Assembly: GCA_946965045.2 (NCBI GenBank)
Contig: OX337233.1
Span: 806,001-870,000 of the forward strand
DNA: 64,000 bases
Direction of reading: 5' to 3'
Source of the DNA: Epithemia pelagica
Lineage: Eukaryota; Bacillariophyta; Bacillariophyceae; Surirellales; Surirellaceae
Part shown: piece by piece, positions 20,518 through 30,742 of the stretch
How positions within the stretch are numbered: the stretch's first letter is position 1
Layout of the letters: each line of letters begins with the position of its first letter
The notes under the pieces: model-generated
What the model saw: the letters and a program-made list of their open reading frames with translations, nothing else
Told to the model about the DNA's origin: nothing
Database searches by the model: none
Translations under genes and position numbers: made by a program

Positions 20518-21622
20518 GTCGATGGAACGCTCGCTTCTGTGGAAGCACAAAAGACAAAAAATATTAGTTCGACGAAAGTTACCTCAGAGCAAAGCATATT
20601 ATTCCTCCTTAGAGAGCGTGGAGGTCAAATCTAGCCAGTCTCTTTCCATGGAGTGCGTGCACCCGCTTTATCTTGTGGATAAAAGGAGTATATCGCATAT
20701 TCATGTCATGATGAATGACTCCGGAGTCCGGAGAGGTGATTGGTGATAAATCGAATATAAACTACAAAGCGCAGAGTAGGACGGAATACGGAGTACGCAG
20801 AAAGGAAAAGGGCAATAGGCAATGGGGCTGGGAGCAGGGACCTGTCATGAGTCATGAATCTTGAAAGTTGCTCAACAGTCATGAATCATCAATCCTGTAT
20901 GAAAGATGATCATGAAAAAGGAAGCGAAGAGATAGAGTACATATCGACTCATCCTCTGCTTGGGGCTTAGAGGATAGAGACAAAAGTACAACATATACAA
21001 TAGGATAGAGACTCCATAACTCCCAGCGGGGGTAAGTTTAGTCGCAGGTTGGTCTGCTTCTACGAAGCATTCCCTCATTGGCATCGCGCAGTCGACGCAT
21101 CTGCGACCAGTAATCACCCGTTCATGGGGTAAGAGACACTCCATAGCTACGCGCTTGCTCAGAGTGCGACCGACCTGCTTCCGAGTGCGAATCCGCAAAG
21201 ACCGAGATGTATAACTTATACAACGCGCCAACAAACTACGAGAATACAAACTACCTCCTCGATCCTAACGTGGTGTGTTGGAAAAGTGATTGAAGACAAG
21301 GATCATACTCCAGTCCGTCATGATCAAATGACGTTGCTTGAGTTCGTCGTCCTTTCCAAATGCGATGGTGCAAAGTACGACGAGCTACAAGGGACCTTGA
21401 ACTCTGGAGACAGTGGATCTTGACAATCTCAAAGCGCCACTAGATGGACTTTGATGTTGTTGCTGTCGAGTATGCTTTCTGACGTGTTGAATGGTGACCC
21501 TGTTTGTTGACCTCTGTGTTCTCGTTTCTCTTGTTTGCTGGTCTCAACATTCTGCTCATAAAGTTTGAGCAGCCTCCATTCCTCTCTCCCTGCCTGTGCC
21601 TGTCCTTGCTGGTCCTTTCGCA
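20518..21622. other. Intergenic between tandem paralogues
   Basis: It separates the two GPI-type genes. Short reverse frames (for example 20872-21249) have no domain and no supporting composition. Nothing else is recognised. Confidence 0.55.
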
Positions 21623-22267
21623 ATGATGTATTTCTCCTGTTCTCTCTTGTTTGGTTTCCTTCTCTCCTTTTCGACAGTAGCTGCCAACGGTGTGGACATC
21701 ACAACTAGCTGTGGCATCGAGGATGGTGATGTAACTCTTACACAGGGAGCCCCAGTCGGTCCTGTTGCTGAGAACTTGTCACCGATTGCAGGTTTCAACG
21801 TTCTCGACAACACTGACATGGTTGCCCTCCTTGACCAAGCTGCGCAAACCGGAGCCACCCTTTACTACCATACTTGCACAGTGACTACTTCCGGCCCTGA
21901 TATGAAAGGTTTTGCCCTCTGCACGGCACCCCAGGATGGATGCGTATCAGGCGCCGTTTACAGTGAGAAACCATGTACCTCGGCTTCGTATTGTAACAAT
22001 CTCGATTCTCTTCTTACAAGTTATGTGTTTAAATTCACGGTTGACTGCAAGAACATCAATGATGATTTCCCTGACTGTGCTTTCACCTGTGGGGACGTGG
22101 TTTTAGGCGGAGGCCTTGGAGCATGCTTTTATGATGATTCTTCGGAGCCTACTCCGAGCCCTAGTGGAGAAACAAGTGCTGGTACAATGGTCGCTGGTCA
22201 CCCGGCGGCTGTCCAGTCAGTCATTGCTGGTATGGCGTTGGCCTTGTTCGCCTTGACGACGGTGTAA
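21623..22267 (+). CDS. Small cysteine-rich secreted protein, probable GPI anchor (tandem copy 2)
   Basis: A 214-residue paralogue of the gene at 19849-20517, on the same strand. It has a signal peptide (MMYFSCSLLFGFLLSFSTVA), the same cysteine-rich domain with matching landmarks (NVLDNTDMVALLDQAAQTGA, MKGFALC, CTSAS, VDCKNINDDFPDCAFTC), a short Pro/Ser linker (SEPTPSPSGE) and a hydrophobic C-terminus (VIAGMALALFALTTV) ending the protein. Conserved cysteine spacing argues for a disulfide-bonded extracellular fold. The start at 21623 was preferred over 21596 because it puts the hydrophobic core next to the N-terminus. Function unknown. Confidence 0.82.
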   Translation: MMYFSCSLLFGFLLSFSTVAANGVDITTSCGIEDGDVTLTQGAPVGPVAENLSPIAGFNVLDNTDMVALLDQAAQTGATLYYHTCTVTTSGPDMKGFALCTAPQDGCVSGAVYSEKPCTSASYCNNLDSLLTSYVFKFTVDCKNINDDFPDCAFTCGDVVLGGGLGACFYDDSSEPTPSPSGETSAGTMVAGHPAAVQSVIAGMALALFALTTV

Positions 22268-23633
22268 TGGCTGAGTCAATCACAGTCTGGAATCTGGTAC
22301 CACAACAGAACCGATAGCTTGGTAATGCATTCTACCTACGTAGATTCTCTAAACAGGACGCAAACCTTCACTCTATCGTAATTCGTAATAGGGCTCTAGA
22401 CTTGTGCGTCCCTTCTCGTTGTAATCTTTGATTATTATTTGCTATGTACACTTGTCCTTGCTCGAACTTCAATCGGAGATCGTATTCACTATTCGGATAG
22501 TTGCTCTTTGCTCTTTGTTTTGTGTGTAATATAGGAGAAAACCTATTGGTACAAGACTAGAGTACCACGAACCACGAACTACGAATCATAGTCTCTCGAA
22601 AATCGTGGATTGTCCCTCTAGCAAGAAAACTTCCGACCAGTTTTTGAGTACCGTTGTGGACAAAGATGAGCCATCGAGTACCGTTTCGGACAAAGATGAG
22701 ACTTTGAGTACCGTTTCGGACAAAGATGAGACATCCACTGTGCGAAATACATTGCGAGTCGGCACAAAATCTCGCGCCATGATGGCAAGAGACAAGAGAG
22801 ACGACGACCGAAAACATGACCGCATTGCGGCGGAGGAACGCTCTCTCTTGTTAGTTCCCTCTCCATCTTAGAATCCTGAATGGTACTGCATACTCCCTGC
22901 ACAGTCTTTTCGAAGAATACGAGTAGTAGTATTGGAAATCCAACCGGAAGCAGCATGTAGTTTTGGAAATCCGATCAACAGCAGCGAGAGAGAGAGAAAG
23001 AGACTCAAACTACGTTCTTGTTTGTAACAACAACTTCCAGCATGACCTCCGTGTTTGTTTGGAGTGACCAACGACACCCTGAAAGGAGAAAAGCACTCCG
23101 TTCCATCCGCCCAACCAACATCAACAGTGGTGCGTCTGTACGCCACTTCAATCGCAAATGGACTATTTTGCCCTCTCCAATCAATGGTGAAAGATGCGAC
23201 ACACATTTAAATGTCGTAATGAGAAAGGCACAACCTACATCCAAGAATGAGTTTGGAGAAACTCGGAACCATGTGTTGTGTTTTTTTTTTTTGGGGAGTG
23301 TTGTGAGAGGCTATAGTCTAATATAGATGGAGGCAAACACCACAACCCAACCGCACAGTATTAGTGGTGGTGCCTAATACAGAAGGACGTTGAGTTTTGC
23401 AAAACGTACCACTCTGTGTGGGTTTTGTTTTGGATTGGAGCATGAGACCTGTGACTGTATTGACACGGAGAGGCACATAATTTGGAAGATTGGCAGTGCT
23501 GTGGTTGCGGTAACTCCGATTTTGTCTCATTGATACTACTACTACTCGACGACGAGGACAAGATCGACGCAACGTGGTATCTGATAGGTACTGAAAGTTC
23601 CACGAGGGCACTGGTTCTCTAGTAGAGAGAAGG
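22268..23633. other. Intergenic, no gene recognised
   Basis: The only notable contents are a three-unit minisatellite (22648-22737) and an AT-poor promoter-like stretch before the karyogamy gene. A T-run of about a dozen occurs near 23280. Short open frames here owe their existence largely to the minisatellite. Confidence 0.55.
22648..22737. repeat. 30-bp minisatellite, three units
   Basis: Three consecutive 30-bp units begin GTACCGTT(G/T)(T/C)GGACAAAGATGAG and differ at a few positions. Because 30 is a multiple of three, every frame through it stays open and reads as a 10-residue repeat, which explains the overlapping ORFs on both strands. Confidence 0.85.
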
Positions 23634-25979
23634 ATGCCGCCGAGAAAGGTTGCTACTCGAGGAATAGTGGCGGTGACCCTGCTCATGGGTTGTGGCAGGG
23701 TCCGGACCACAACAAGCCTCTCAGCGACACGGAATGAGAGTCCATGGAACGAGGAGGTGGCCGAATCCACAACAAGGAACAATCGGGTTCCTCTCCAACC
23801 GGACGACAATGACGATGATACATCACGTGACGGTAGCGTCCCCCGGATGACTGATCAAGACTTTTTTCTCCACGAGGAGCACCAAGACTGGAAGCAGCTC
23901 GGCTCCGCGAGTAGTAGTAATGAGGGAACTCTTGGAATGCCTGCACCATTCAAGGACGATCGTACAACCGACCTTTTTGTTGGTCAAAGTCCCCTTTCTC
24001 CCTCGTCTCAATGCTGGACCTGGGCTGTCTCCTTTTTGGTTCCCACCGACAATAACAAGAAGAACCACAAGATTCGCCACGGCTACCCCAGTGATCCAGA
24101 GCAACTCTGTCATGCCATGACGCCAGCACATCAAAAGACATTGGCCTTGCACATTGCGGCTTGTCATTTGCAAGATTTGAACCGTGACTTGTTTGAACCG
24201 CAGGGACGCTGCAGTCATGCGGAGCGACCTACGAATAACGGCAAAGAATCCAACGTCCATGACCCGTCCAATCGGCCACCCAACGATATTTTGCAGTGTC
24301 TTTCCGAATTGACCGATGCCGGAATCTTGGCCTATACGCAATACATTAGTCACGTTCAAATTCTTTGTTTGCGACTCACACAAGAAAGCATGGTGGCACA
24401 CCAAGAGTCGATGCAACAAGAATTGTGGAAGCAACAAGTGGAATCGTCACGGAGTCTGTCACGACAGCTTTTCGAAATGACGCAGGCGGCTCGCCAATCT
24501 CAAGATGAATTGGAACACTGGTTTGCAACGGTCTTGCCGCAACAGGTTCACAGTCAGGTCTGGCAAACCTTGCATGAGGAATTGTCCTTGTGGTCGACCG
24601 GACCGCTCCAGGTGTGGATGCAATCACTACAAAACAACATGACGAACCGCTTGACCAAGGTCGTGGACACTCATGTCACAGACTCCCAAACCTCCATGAC
24701 AAACTGGTGGAAGGAGTGGCAACAGACCGCAACCATACACCAGGCTCAATGGTGGAATGCGACGCATGAAACCTATGTGTCACAAATGCAACGCGAGTGG
24801 CAACAGCATGGGAAAGCTATGGAAGGCATTTGGAATCAACTTCAAGACGTACAAGCCTCGGCCAGCGGTGTGCATCGAGTCCTTGTGTCTGGCTGGAGTC
24901 GGTTAGGACATTGGCTGTGGAAGACACTGGGCCTTTCGGTTCTCATACGTCCCTGGTACCTAGTCCTGGAAGGACTTGTGTGGTATTGGCTCACGACACA
25001 CTGGTCGACTCGTCGTCGACATTGCCAACGGAGACGTGAAGAAGACAAACCACGATCCTTGTTTCGTTCCGCAGTTTGGATTGGTTGGTTGGGAGCCTTG
25101 GTCGAAGTGGGTCTGACCGTGCTCATGAAAGAGGAGACTCGCGGCGACGACTCTGCCTCCCTGTTGTTGGATCTGGAACTGGACGACGGTGTCCGTGTAT
25201 CTTTTGGACGATGGAAGTTCCGAGGCCTGACACTTGTGTTGCAAGGATTGATCTCCATTGTAGCTTGGTGGTGGTGGAAGCGACAAACCACGTTGCAGCA
25301 GCCGTCCCAAGAAAACCAGGATTCTGGACAATCCACCATGGCAAAGACGCAAGGAGCAGACTGCCCCAATCCAAATCCTCTTTTTTATCCCACTTCATAT
25401 GGATGGTACGGACCACCGTTACCGCCTCATGCTTATACTTCGACTAGTTCACCGCCGCAGCCTCCAGTATTCCTCGGCCGAAGCCAACACACCACCTATT
25501 ATCCTCCCTTTGTTTCGCCTCTACCACGCGATGCTACAACGAATACTTTAACCCATCGGTTGGAGAGCAACCAGCAGCCACCACACGTGACCGTAAACTC
25601 ACCTTGGACATTTCCTGATGGTAGTAGGGCAGGTGGTACGTGGACCTACCCGCCTCCAAATTACAATACTTACAACGCAATGCCTCCTCCTGTTTCCTCG
25701 TCTGGTGTGGTATCACCACACGACCACCACGAATTCAGACAAGAAGACGACGCTTCTTCGACGGCGACCGTATCGTATGCAGTGGATCCGGCTACGGCTG
25801 CTGCAGAGACCGGTACGACGACTTGTCCAACTCCTACGGTAGCACGTAGCAAGAAGCGACCCTGGTCCTCGTCGTCCGTGCCCTTGGAGGACGAAGGTCG
25901 CGAAATGAAAAAATGCCGACCCGCCGAAACCATGCAGGAAAACGACGAAAATGAAGTACCCGGCTCGTCTTTGTCGTAG
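23634..25979 (+). CDS. GEX1: KAR5/GEX1/Brambleless-family nuclear fusion (karyogamy) protein
   Basis: A 781-residue membrane protein. After an N-terminal signal-like stretch and a polar linker comes a cysteine-rich domain at about 126-245. Its landmarks are CWTWAVSFL, then a cysteine before the hydrophobic helix ALHIAACHLQDL, a cysteine near 192, CLSELTDAGILAYTQYISH and ILCLRLT. This order (Cys-Trp start, a 'xLAL..xxCHL' helix, 'CL..L....Y..f..H...C') is the hallmark of the KAR5/GEX1/Brambleless family. A long Gln/Glu-rich helical region (about 245-410) and three C-terminal membrane segments (about 420-460, 479-500, 531-552) also match the family. The tail is Pro/Ser-rich and ends basic. Family members sit in the nuclear envelope or ER and are needed for fusion of gamete nuclei. 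Single exon. Confidence 0.8.
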   Translation: MPPRKVATRGIVAVTLLMGCGRVRTTTSLSATRNESPWNEEVAESTTRNNRVPLQPDDNDDDTSRDGSVPRMTDQDFFLHEEHQDWKQLGSASSSNEGTLGMPAPFKDDRTTDLFVGQSPLSPSSQCWTWAVSFLVPTDNNKKNHKIRHGYPSDPEQLCHAMTPAHQKTLALHIAACHLQDLNRDLFEPQGRCSHAERPTNNGKESNVHDPSNRPPNDILQCLSELTDAGILAYTQYISHVQILCLRLTQESMVAHQESMQQELWKQQVESSRSLSRQLFEMTQAARQSQDELEHWFATVLPQQVHSQVWQTLHEELSLWSTGPLQVWMQSLQNNMTNRLTKVVDTHVTDSQTSMTNWWKEWQQTATIHQAQWWNATHETYVSQMQREWQQHGKAMEGIWNQLQDVQASASGVHRVLVSGWSRLGHWLWKTLGLSVLIRPWYLVLEGLVWYWLTTHWSTRRRHCQRRREEDKPRSLFRSAVWIGWLGALVEVGLTVLMKEETRGDDSASLLLDLELDDGVRVSFGRWKFRGLTLVLQGLISIVAWWWWKRQTTLQQPSQENQDSGQSTMAKTQGADCPNPNPLFYPTSYGWYGPPLPPHAYTSTSSPPQPPVFLGRSQHTTYYPPFVSPLPRDATTNTLTHRLESNQQPPHVTVNSPWTFPDGSRAGGTWTYPPPNYNTYNAMPPPVSSSGVVSPHDHHEFRQEDDASSTATVSYAVDPATAAAETGTTTCPTPTVARSKKRPWSSSSVPLEDEGREMKKCRPAETMQENDENEVPGSSLS

Positions 25980-26282
25980 GAGCCGACGATGGATCGAACT
26001 GTGAAGGAGAACGGACACACAGGCCATCTTGTTTTGATTGTTGGCGTATGTGTGTGAGTGTGTCTGCAGTAGTGTTGTTTGCCGCACTACAAAATCTCCC
26101 TTTAGTACAAGGTAGTTCCAATGTTATTGGGTATGTACTCCTAACTTTTGTTTGAAATAAACTATCTCCCACACCATTACATCAATTATGTGACCAAAGA
26201 CATTCTTCCAATTTGATATCACACCTACCCTCGCATCAAAGATCTACGTGCGAGACCAAAAAAAAACGTTCTAGGTTTTGTT
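25980..26282. other. Convergent 3' UTR region
   Basis: About 300 bp between the stops of the karyogamy gene (forward) and the TMEM184-like gene (reverse). No gene is seen; it presumably holds both polyadenylation sites. Confidence 0.6.
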
Positions 26283-29200
26283 CTATTCTGCCGACTCGTT
26301 TTCATTGTCGTTGTCCTTGTTTTCTATGGTTGGATCCATCGCAGGACTCGCGCCATCCTGCGGAGATGATGATGAGGAGGAGGAGGCTGGATGCAGTCCA
26401 GTTTCGGCTTCTTCCTCGGTGACTACATTAGTGTTGTTGTCGCCGCCTTGTGTCGCTTCCATCTTTTGTTCTTCCAAAGTGGCGTCGACAGAAGAAGGAT
26501 TGCATTTTGTCGTCGTAGATTCATCTTCTTGTTCCTCTTCCGTTTGTGGTACGATGACATCATTCTTTGCTTCTTCCTCTCGTTGTTGTTGCTGTTCGTC
26601 TTCCAAATCGTCACCACTTTCCTTCTGTCCAGCCAAACTTGAGGTTGATGAATGGGGAGTGGCAATGGCACCTTCCGTCGTGGTGGTGGTTGTAGTTGTG
26701 GCATCTGTTGTGCTCGTGGATCCAACGATATTATCCGTGCCTTGACTGGAATTGTCGTGACTGCGAGTACGAGTCCGAACCCGGACCTTGGGTAAGGAAA
26801 AGACACGAGGTCTCAAGGCTCCTCCTTGTTGCAGCTGTGCTTGAATATCTTGCAAGGTTTCTTTGGGCACCGTGCTGGACCAAAAGGCATCGCGAAAGTC
26901 CATGGGACGATCCAAGGTTGCCGGTGGATGGTAGGTCGAAGTCACAATCCGACGAGATTGTGGAGACAGCGAGGGACTGTACAACCATGGACTGTCCTGT
27001 CCGTCTTGCTGTTCGTGGTCGTTTTCATGCTGGTGGTTGTTGTTACTGTTGGTCGCGGTTTCATTGGGTGAGCTTGTGTTTGCTCGATCAGTACTGGTTC
27101 CAGATCCATCACTCGTTGTACCTCCACCACCATGACCCTGACTCTTGGCTGTTTCCAGCGAAACCGTCGATGGCGTCGTCAAGACTCCCAAGACGGTAGC
27201 ACTTGCAAAGAGCTGTTGATTTTCGTCACCTTCCTCGTCTTGCATGACATGAGCAACCGGATATTTCAAGGAGGAACCTGGTTGCGGTTGTCCCGACGGT
27301 GTCATGGCGACATTGCTATACGTGACGGCTGGACTGTTTCGAGTTTCCGTGTTGTGGGTGGTGGTAGTGTTGCAGACCGTGTTGGTGTTGGTTCGTCGAA
27401 ATTCCAAAGGAATCGCACTGGGCAAATACTCCTTGTACGTAAAGGTATAGGAGTGCGCAATGGCAAAGCCCACCATTTCAATCACTACGCAATAATCAAT
27501 CAGTCCATTCGCCACCTGTTCGGAGGACCAGGTTCCCATTTCCTTGATCCATCCATGATCCTTGAGATAAAAAATCACGACACCTTGCCACCAGGTAAAG
27601 AACACGACGCCCTTGATACACAAAAATTTTCCCAGCGGTCTCCAATTAATGGGATACCGCAATTCATCACTTACGGCCGAAAACAACAAGACCAAACAAT
27701 ACAGGGCATACATGACAGACACATTTTGAAAAAAGCACATGTAGGGGTAGGCGTTGAACCAACTGAATTTTCCTTCTCCATAGACACCGGCGGATTCACA
27801 AATGAATGTGATAAAGGCCGAGATCGATTTGAACACAACATATTGCAAGACTCCATGTTTGCAATTCAACATGAATTCTTCGCCCATTTCCCATTCATCC
27901 AAAATCAAACTCAGTGGGAACGAATGTCGTCCCAAATGACTGTAAGGGTTCTCTTCTTCTTCTTCTTCGTCTTCCTCCTCCTCGTCATCGTCAAGCCCAT
28001 CCTCGACTGGCTCACTGGTATGGATAGTGTTAGACAAGAGGGGACGACGTGGTTGGGACGAATCGTCTGGTTGTACCATGGCCTTGGCTTTCAAAATTTG
28101 ACACAGTGCGTCTTGTCCTCCCAACAATTCAATTAAATAATACACAAAACTGGCAATGACAAAGGCTTCGTAATAATCGCGGAGGGTATCAATGTACAAG
28201 CGCATTTCGTGAATGCCCAAACTCAACCAGGATTGTACGGCATAGAGTGGAACCATCCACAAGATGCGCACCACATATTTCTGCACACTGGGCATGTACC
28301 AATGGGTCAAATGCAAATACACGAGGCGGAGGGACAAAATAACGGTACCAGCTGCCATGACACCGGCCGATCGAAAGGCAGCCGAATCCAAATGACGATG
28401 TTGAAAACCTTGATGATACACGACCGTGGGTACGAGACACAACATGCACAACAAGGTGGCATAGGCCAAGTAATTGCCCGCCTTACGAATCCAACTGCGG
28501 ACACGTTGACGCGTGGCGGGAGATAACAAGGCCGTGCTGCTTGCACTGTGCGTCCGGGCTCGTAACCGAGTGGGCGAAGGAGGAGCTGGCGCATGATGCA
28601 GCAGCACGGGAGGATTGGACGCTGTGTTCGCCGTCGCTGTGGAATCCAACAAGGGTTCCGACAAACCACCATGACTGGGACTGCCGCCATCGCCCCTTCG
28701 ACCACCCAACCAAAAGCCTGTTTCTGGATCCGAAGTTCGTGGATGATGCAATGGATGAGATTCGTCCCATTCCTCCTCCTCTCCACCACCCGTATTGTTG
28801 GTTTCCTCATCTCCCAACAGCAAGACATCACTGAGGTTCCCCAAGGACGAGCCAGTGGTATTCAAACTGCCTACACTAGGAGATCGCAAATGATGTTGAG
28901 GATTGACCATGAGACGACTCCTCCCTCGCCGCCGTCTTCTTCGCCTCCGGTGTTGTTGAGAGCCTTGCTCCTCCTGATCATCGTCTTCTTCTTCTTCTCC
29001 TTCATCCTCTTCGTCCTCTCGAGTCATGACTTCTCTCCATGCTTTCGTGGCTAGTCTGGAAAAGTGACGCATGCGATCCATAAAGCCCATTGCATTGGTT
29101 GAATGTGAAGTAGGTTCGCTACTAGGAGCAGGAAGCAAAGACGGAGGAGAGGTGCTGGAAGGAGGAGATGATTGTGCGGTGGTGGTTGTTGTTGGGTAAG

Positions 29201-29396
29201 TGGGGGATGGAGAAGAGTCTACAGCAGTGGAAGAGGACGATAGAGGAACCGCTACCGTTGGCAACCGAGTAGCCGAAGTCGAGTCCTGTTGGCCAACGTC
29301 GTGGTGGTTGCTTGTGTCATGAGTGTCAAGGGTTGAATCATTCGTGCTGTTACTCGATGGAGCATGTTTTGGATTGTCATTGTCGTCTGGATTCAT
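26283..29396 (-). CDS. TMEM184/OST-alpha family (DUF300) membrane protein
   Basis: A 1,037-residue protein from ATG. Residues 1-300 are disordered (Ser/Thr/Pro, acidic and Arg-rich tracts). The membrane core spans about 305-660 and follows the organic-solute-transporter-alpha/TMEM184/LAZ1 plan: YATLLCMLCLVPTVVYH, then a segment ending HWYMPSVQKYVVRILWMVPL, the diagnostic YIDTLRDYYEAFVIASFVYYL, LLGG, then CKHGVLQYVVFKS, later WRPLGKFLCIKGVVFFTWWQG and IEMVGFAIAHSYTFTYKEY. An acidic Glu/Asp run is inserted between the third and fourth segments. The long C-terminal tail (660-1037) is low complexity. Family members act in solute or steroid transport and vacuolar or endosomal trafficking; the substrate here is unknown. 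Seven membrane segments are expected. Confidence 0.93.
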   Translation of the reverse strand: MNPDDNDNPKHAPSSNSTNDSTLDTHDTSNHHDVGQQDSTSATRLPTVAVPLSSSSTAVDSSPSPTYPTTTTTAQSSPPSSTSPPSLLPAPSSEPTSHSTNAMGFMDRMRHFSRLATKAWREVMTREDEEDEGEEEEDDDQEEQGSQQHRRRRRRRRGRSRLMVNPQHHLRSPSVGSLNTTGSSLGNLSDVLLLGDEETNNTGGGEEEEWDESHPLHHPRTSDPETGFWLGGRRGDGGSPSHGGLSEPLLDSTATANTASNPPVLLHHAPAPPSPTRLRARTHSASSTALLSPATRQRVRSWIRKAGNYLAYATLLCMLCLVPTVVYHQGFQHRHLDSAAFRSAGVMAAGTVILSLRLVYLHLTHWYMPSVQKYVVRILWMVPLYAVQSWLSLGIHEMRLYIDTLRDYYEAFVIASFVYYLIELLGGQDALCQILKAKAMVQPDDSSQPRRPLLSNTIHTSEPVEDGLDDDEEEEDEEEEEENPYSHLGRHSFPLSLILDEWEMGEEFMLNCKHGVLQYVVFKSISAFITFICESAGVYGEGKFSWFNAYPYMCFFQNVSVMYALYCLVLLFSAVSDELRYPINWRPLGKFLCIKGVVFFTWWQGVVIFYLKDHGWIKEMGTWSSEQVANGLIDYCVVIEMVGFAIAHSYTFTYKEYLPSAIPLEFRRTNTNTVCNTTTTHNTETRNSPAVTYSNVAMTPSGQPQPGSSLKYPVAHVMQDEEGDENQQLFASATVLGVLTTPSTVSLETAKSQGHGGGGTTSDGSGTSTDRANTSSPNETATNSNNNHQHENDHEQQDGQDSPWLYSPSLSPQSRRIVTSTYHPPATLDRPMDFRDAFWSSTVPKETLQDIQAQLQQGGALRPRVFSLPKVRVRTRTRSHDNSSQGTDNIVGSTSTTDATTTTTTTTEGAIATPHSSTSSLAGQKESGDDLEDEQQQQREEEAKNDVIVPQTEEEQEDESTTTKCNPSSVDATLEEQKMEATQGGDNNTNVVTEEEAETGLHPASSSSSSSPQDGASPAMDPTIENKDNDNENESAE

Positions 29397-30742
29397 GGTA
29401 ACAGTGCACTGTCACAACCACCACCACCACAAGGAATCCAAAGAGTTTGATGGTTTCTGGATGGCATTCAAGAACGATTCGAATCGTGCTATCTAGACTG
29501 TAGCGGAACTAGTAGGTACTGGGGGTAGAAGAGCACAGTTCTGGAAGGGAGAAATGTCACGCTCTATCCCACAACCATAGAAGAACAAACACAAAAAGGT
29601 TAGAGTGCCAAATCGGTAGACATGATTTTCCAAATCCAAGTGCCGTTTCGAGAGAGCCACTTACCGACCGAAAGCAAGCAGAAACAATTACAGGTTCTTC
29701 TGTTAAGGAATTGTTTTCAAACGCCACGAAACTAGGGGGCTATATACAGCTGCCACCGCACTATAGAACGTCCACGTGAGTAATTTTCGATTGGGCAATC
29801 CAAATCAATGGACCAAGACAGGACGTGGACCTTGAACCACAAAGGATTCTTGGTAAGAATGAGAATGATTCCACCGTCGAGGATGCAACTCAAGTTCGGT
29901 TGTTCCAGACGCAAGGACAACTTCGCTGTTCTGCGTGCCTGCTGCTGTGGTGGTGGTGGAGAAGAAGGAATCTACTATAGTCCAACGATCTTGAGAAACA
30001 CCTCCTCCTCGCTTCTTTTCCTCGACACACACTTGGTTTTTTGTCGTGTGTCGTGATAGGTTTGTTTGTCAGCCAAAAAGACAGCGACCATGATGGCGGC
30101 AGGTGCGGCGCGAGAGAAAGGCCGCGAAGCGCACGACACACGACACGGAAGGTAATCACCCCCTGAAACGTTTCACGATTCAAAAAACCGTTGATTCGTC
30201 GCCCCCGAAGTGAGAAGAGAACGAGGGGGCATAATCATAGAGATAGAGAGTGGGTAGTTTCGGTTCTACCTTAGGTTAATCATGCAGGAGTATAGAGCAG
30301 CATCCGTGCTCTATACCTATTCATGTGGCTCCAAAGCCAGTCAGATCAAACTTCTTCACGCTCCAGATCATGGCATGAGGAAGAAGGATCCACCGAAAGT
30401 AGCAGAACATAATGTATAGGAGGCGGCAACCAGAGGGTGGTCGAAAATGCCCTTCTTCATGGAGTACCAACCACCTGTAAGGACGGTGGTAGGTGAGCTG
30501 TTTTTGTACATGGTGTAGTCTATGAGCACTGGAATTGTGAACGACCCTGGGCTTTTGTGTGGCCCGGGAGCAGTACCATTGCTACAGCCAAGGAGCAAGA
30601 GCGATACCGTGCCAGAGTCCACGTGCCAATAGAACAATGCCGTCCATTGTGGAGGCTTGATATCTTCTCTTGTTCCTAGTAAAGAATAGGATTCAATCAT
30701 TGGGCATTGACTGATCGATTTCATCCACCTTCCAGTTGTAGT
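29397..30742. other. Intergenic
   Basis: It includes the promoter side of the TMEM184-like gene and the 3' side of the FkbM gene. Apart from the uncertain ORF at 30368-30724, nothing coding is recognised. Confidence 0.5.
30368..30724 (-). CDS. Uncertain small ORF, 118 aa
   Basis: It starts only 19 bp after the stop of the FkbM gene on the same strand. The translation has balanced globular-looking composition (WTALFYWHVDSGTVSLLLLG; FTIPVLIDYTMYKNS), unlike the low-complexity shadow frames around it. No family is recognised. It could be a small gene, a remnant of a larger gene or an alternative 3' exon of the FkbM gene. Confidence 0.25.
   Translation of the reverse strand: MKSISQCPMIESYSLLGTREDIKPPQWTALFYWHVDSGTVSLLLLGCSNGTAPGPHKSPGSFTIPVLIDYTMYKNSSPTTVLTGGWYSMKKGIFDHPLVAASYTLCSATFGGSFFLMP

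Noticed and set aside
27132-28136. 334-codon forward frame
   Set aside because: Antisense shadow of the TMEM184-type membrane core, which is strongly conserved on the other strand.
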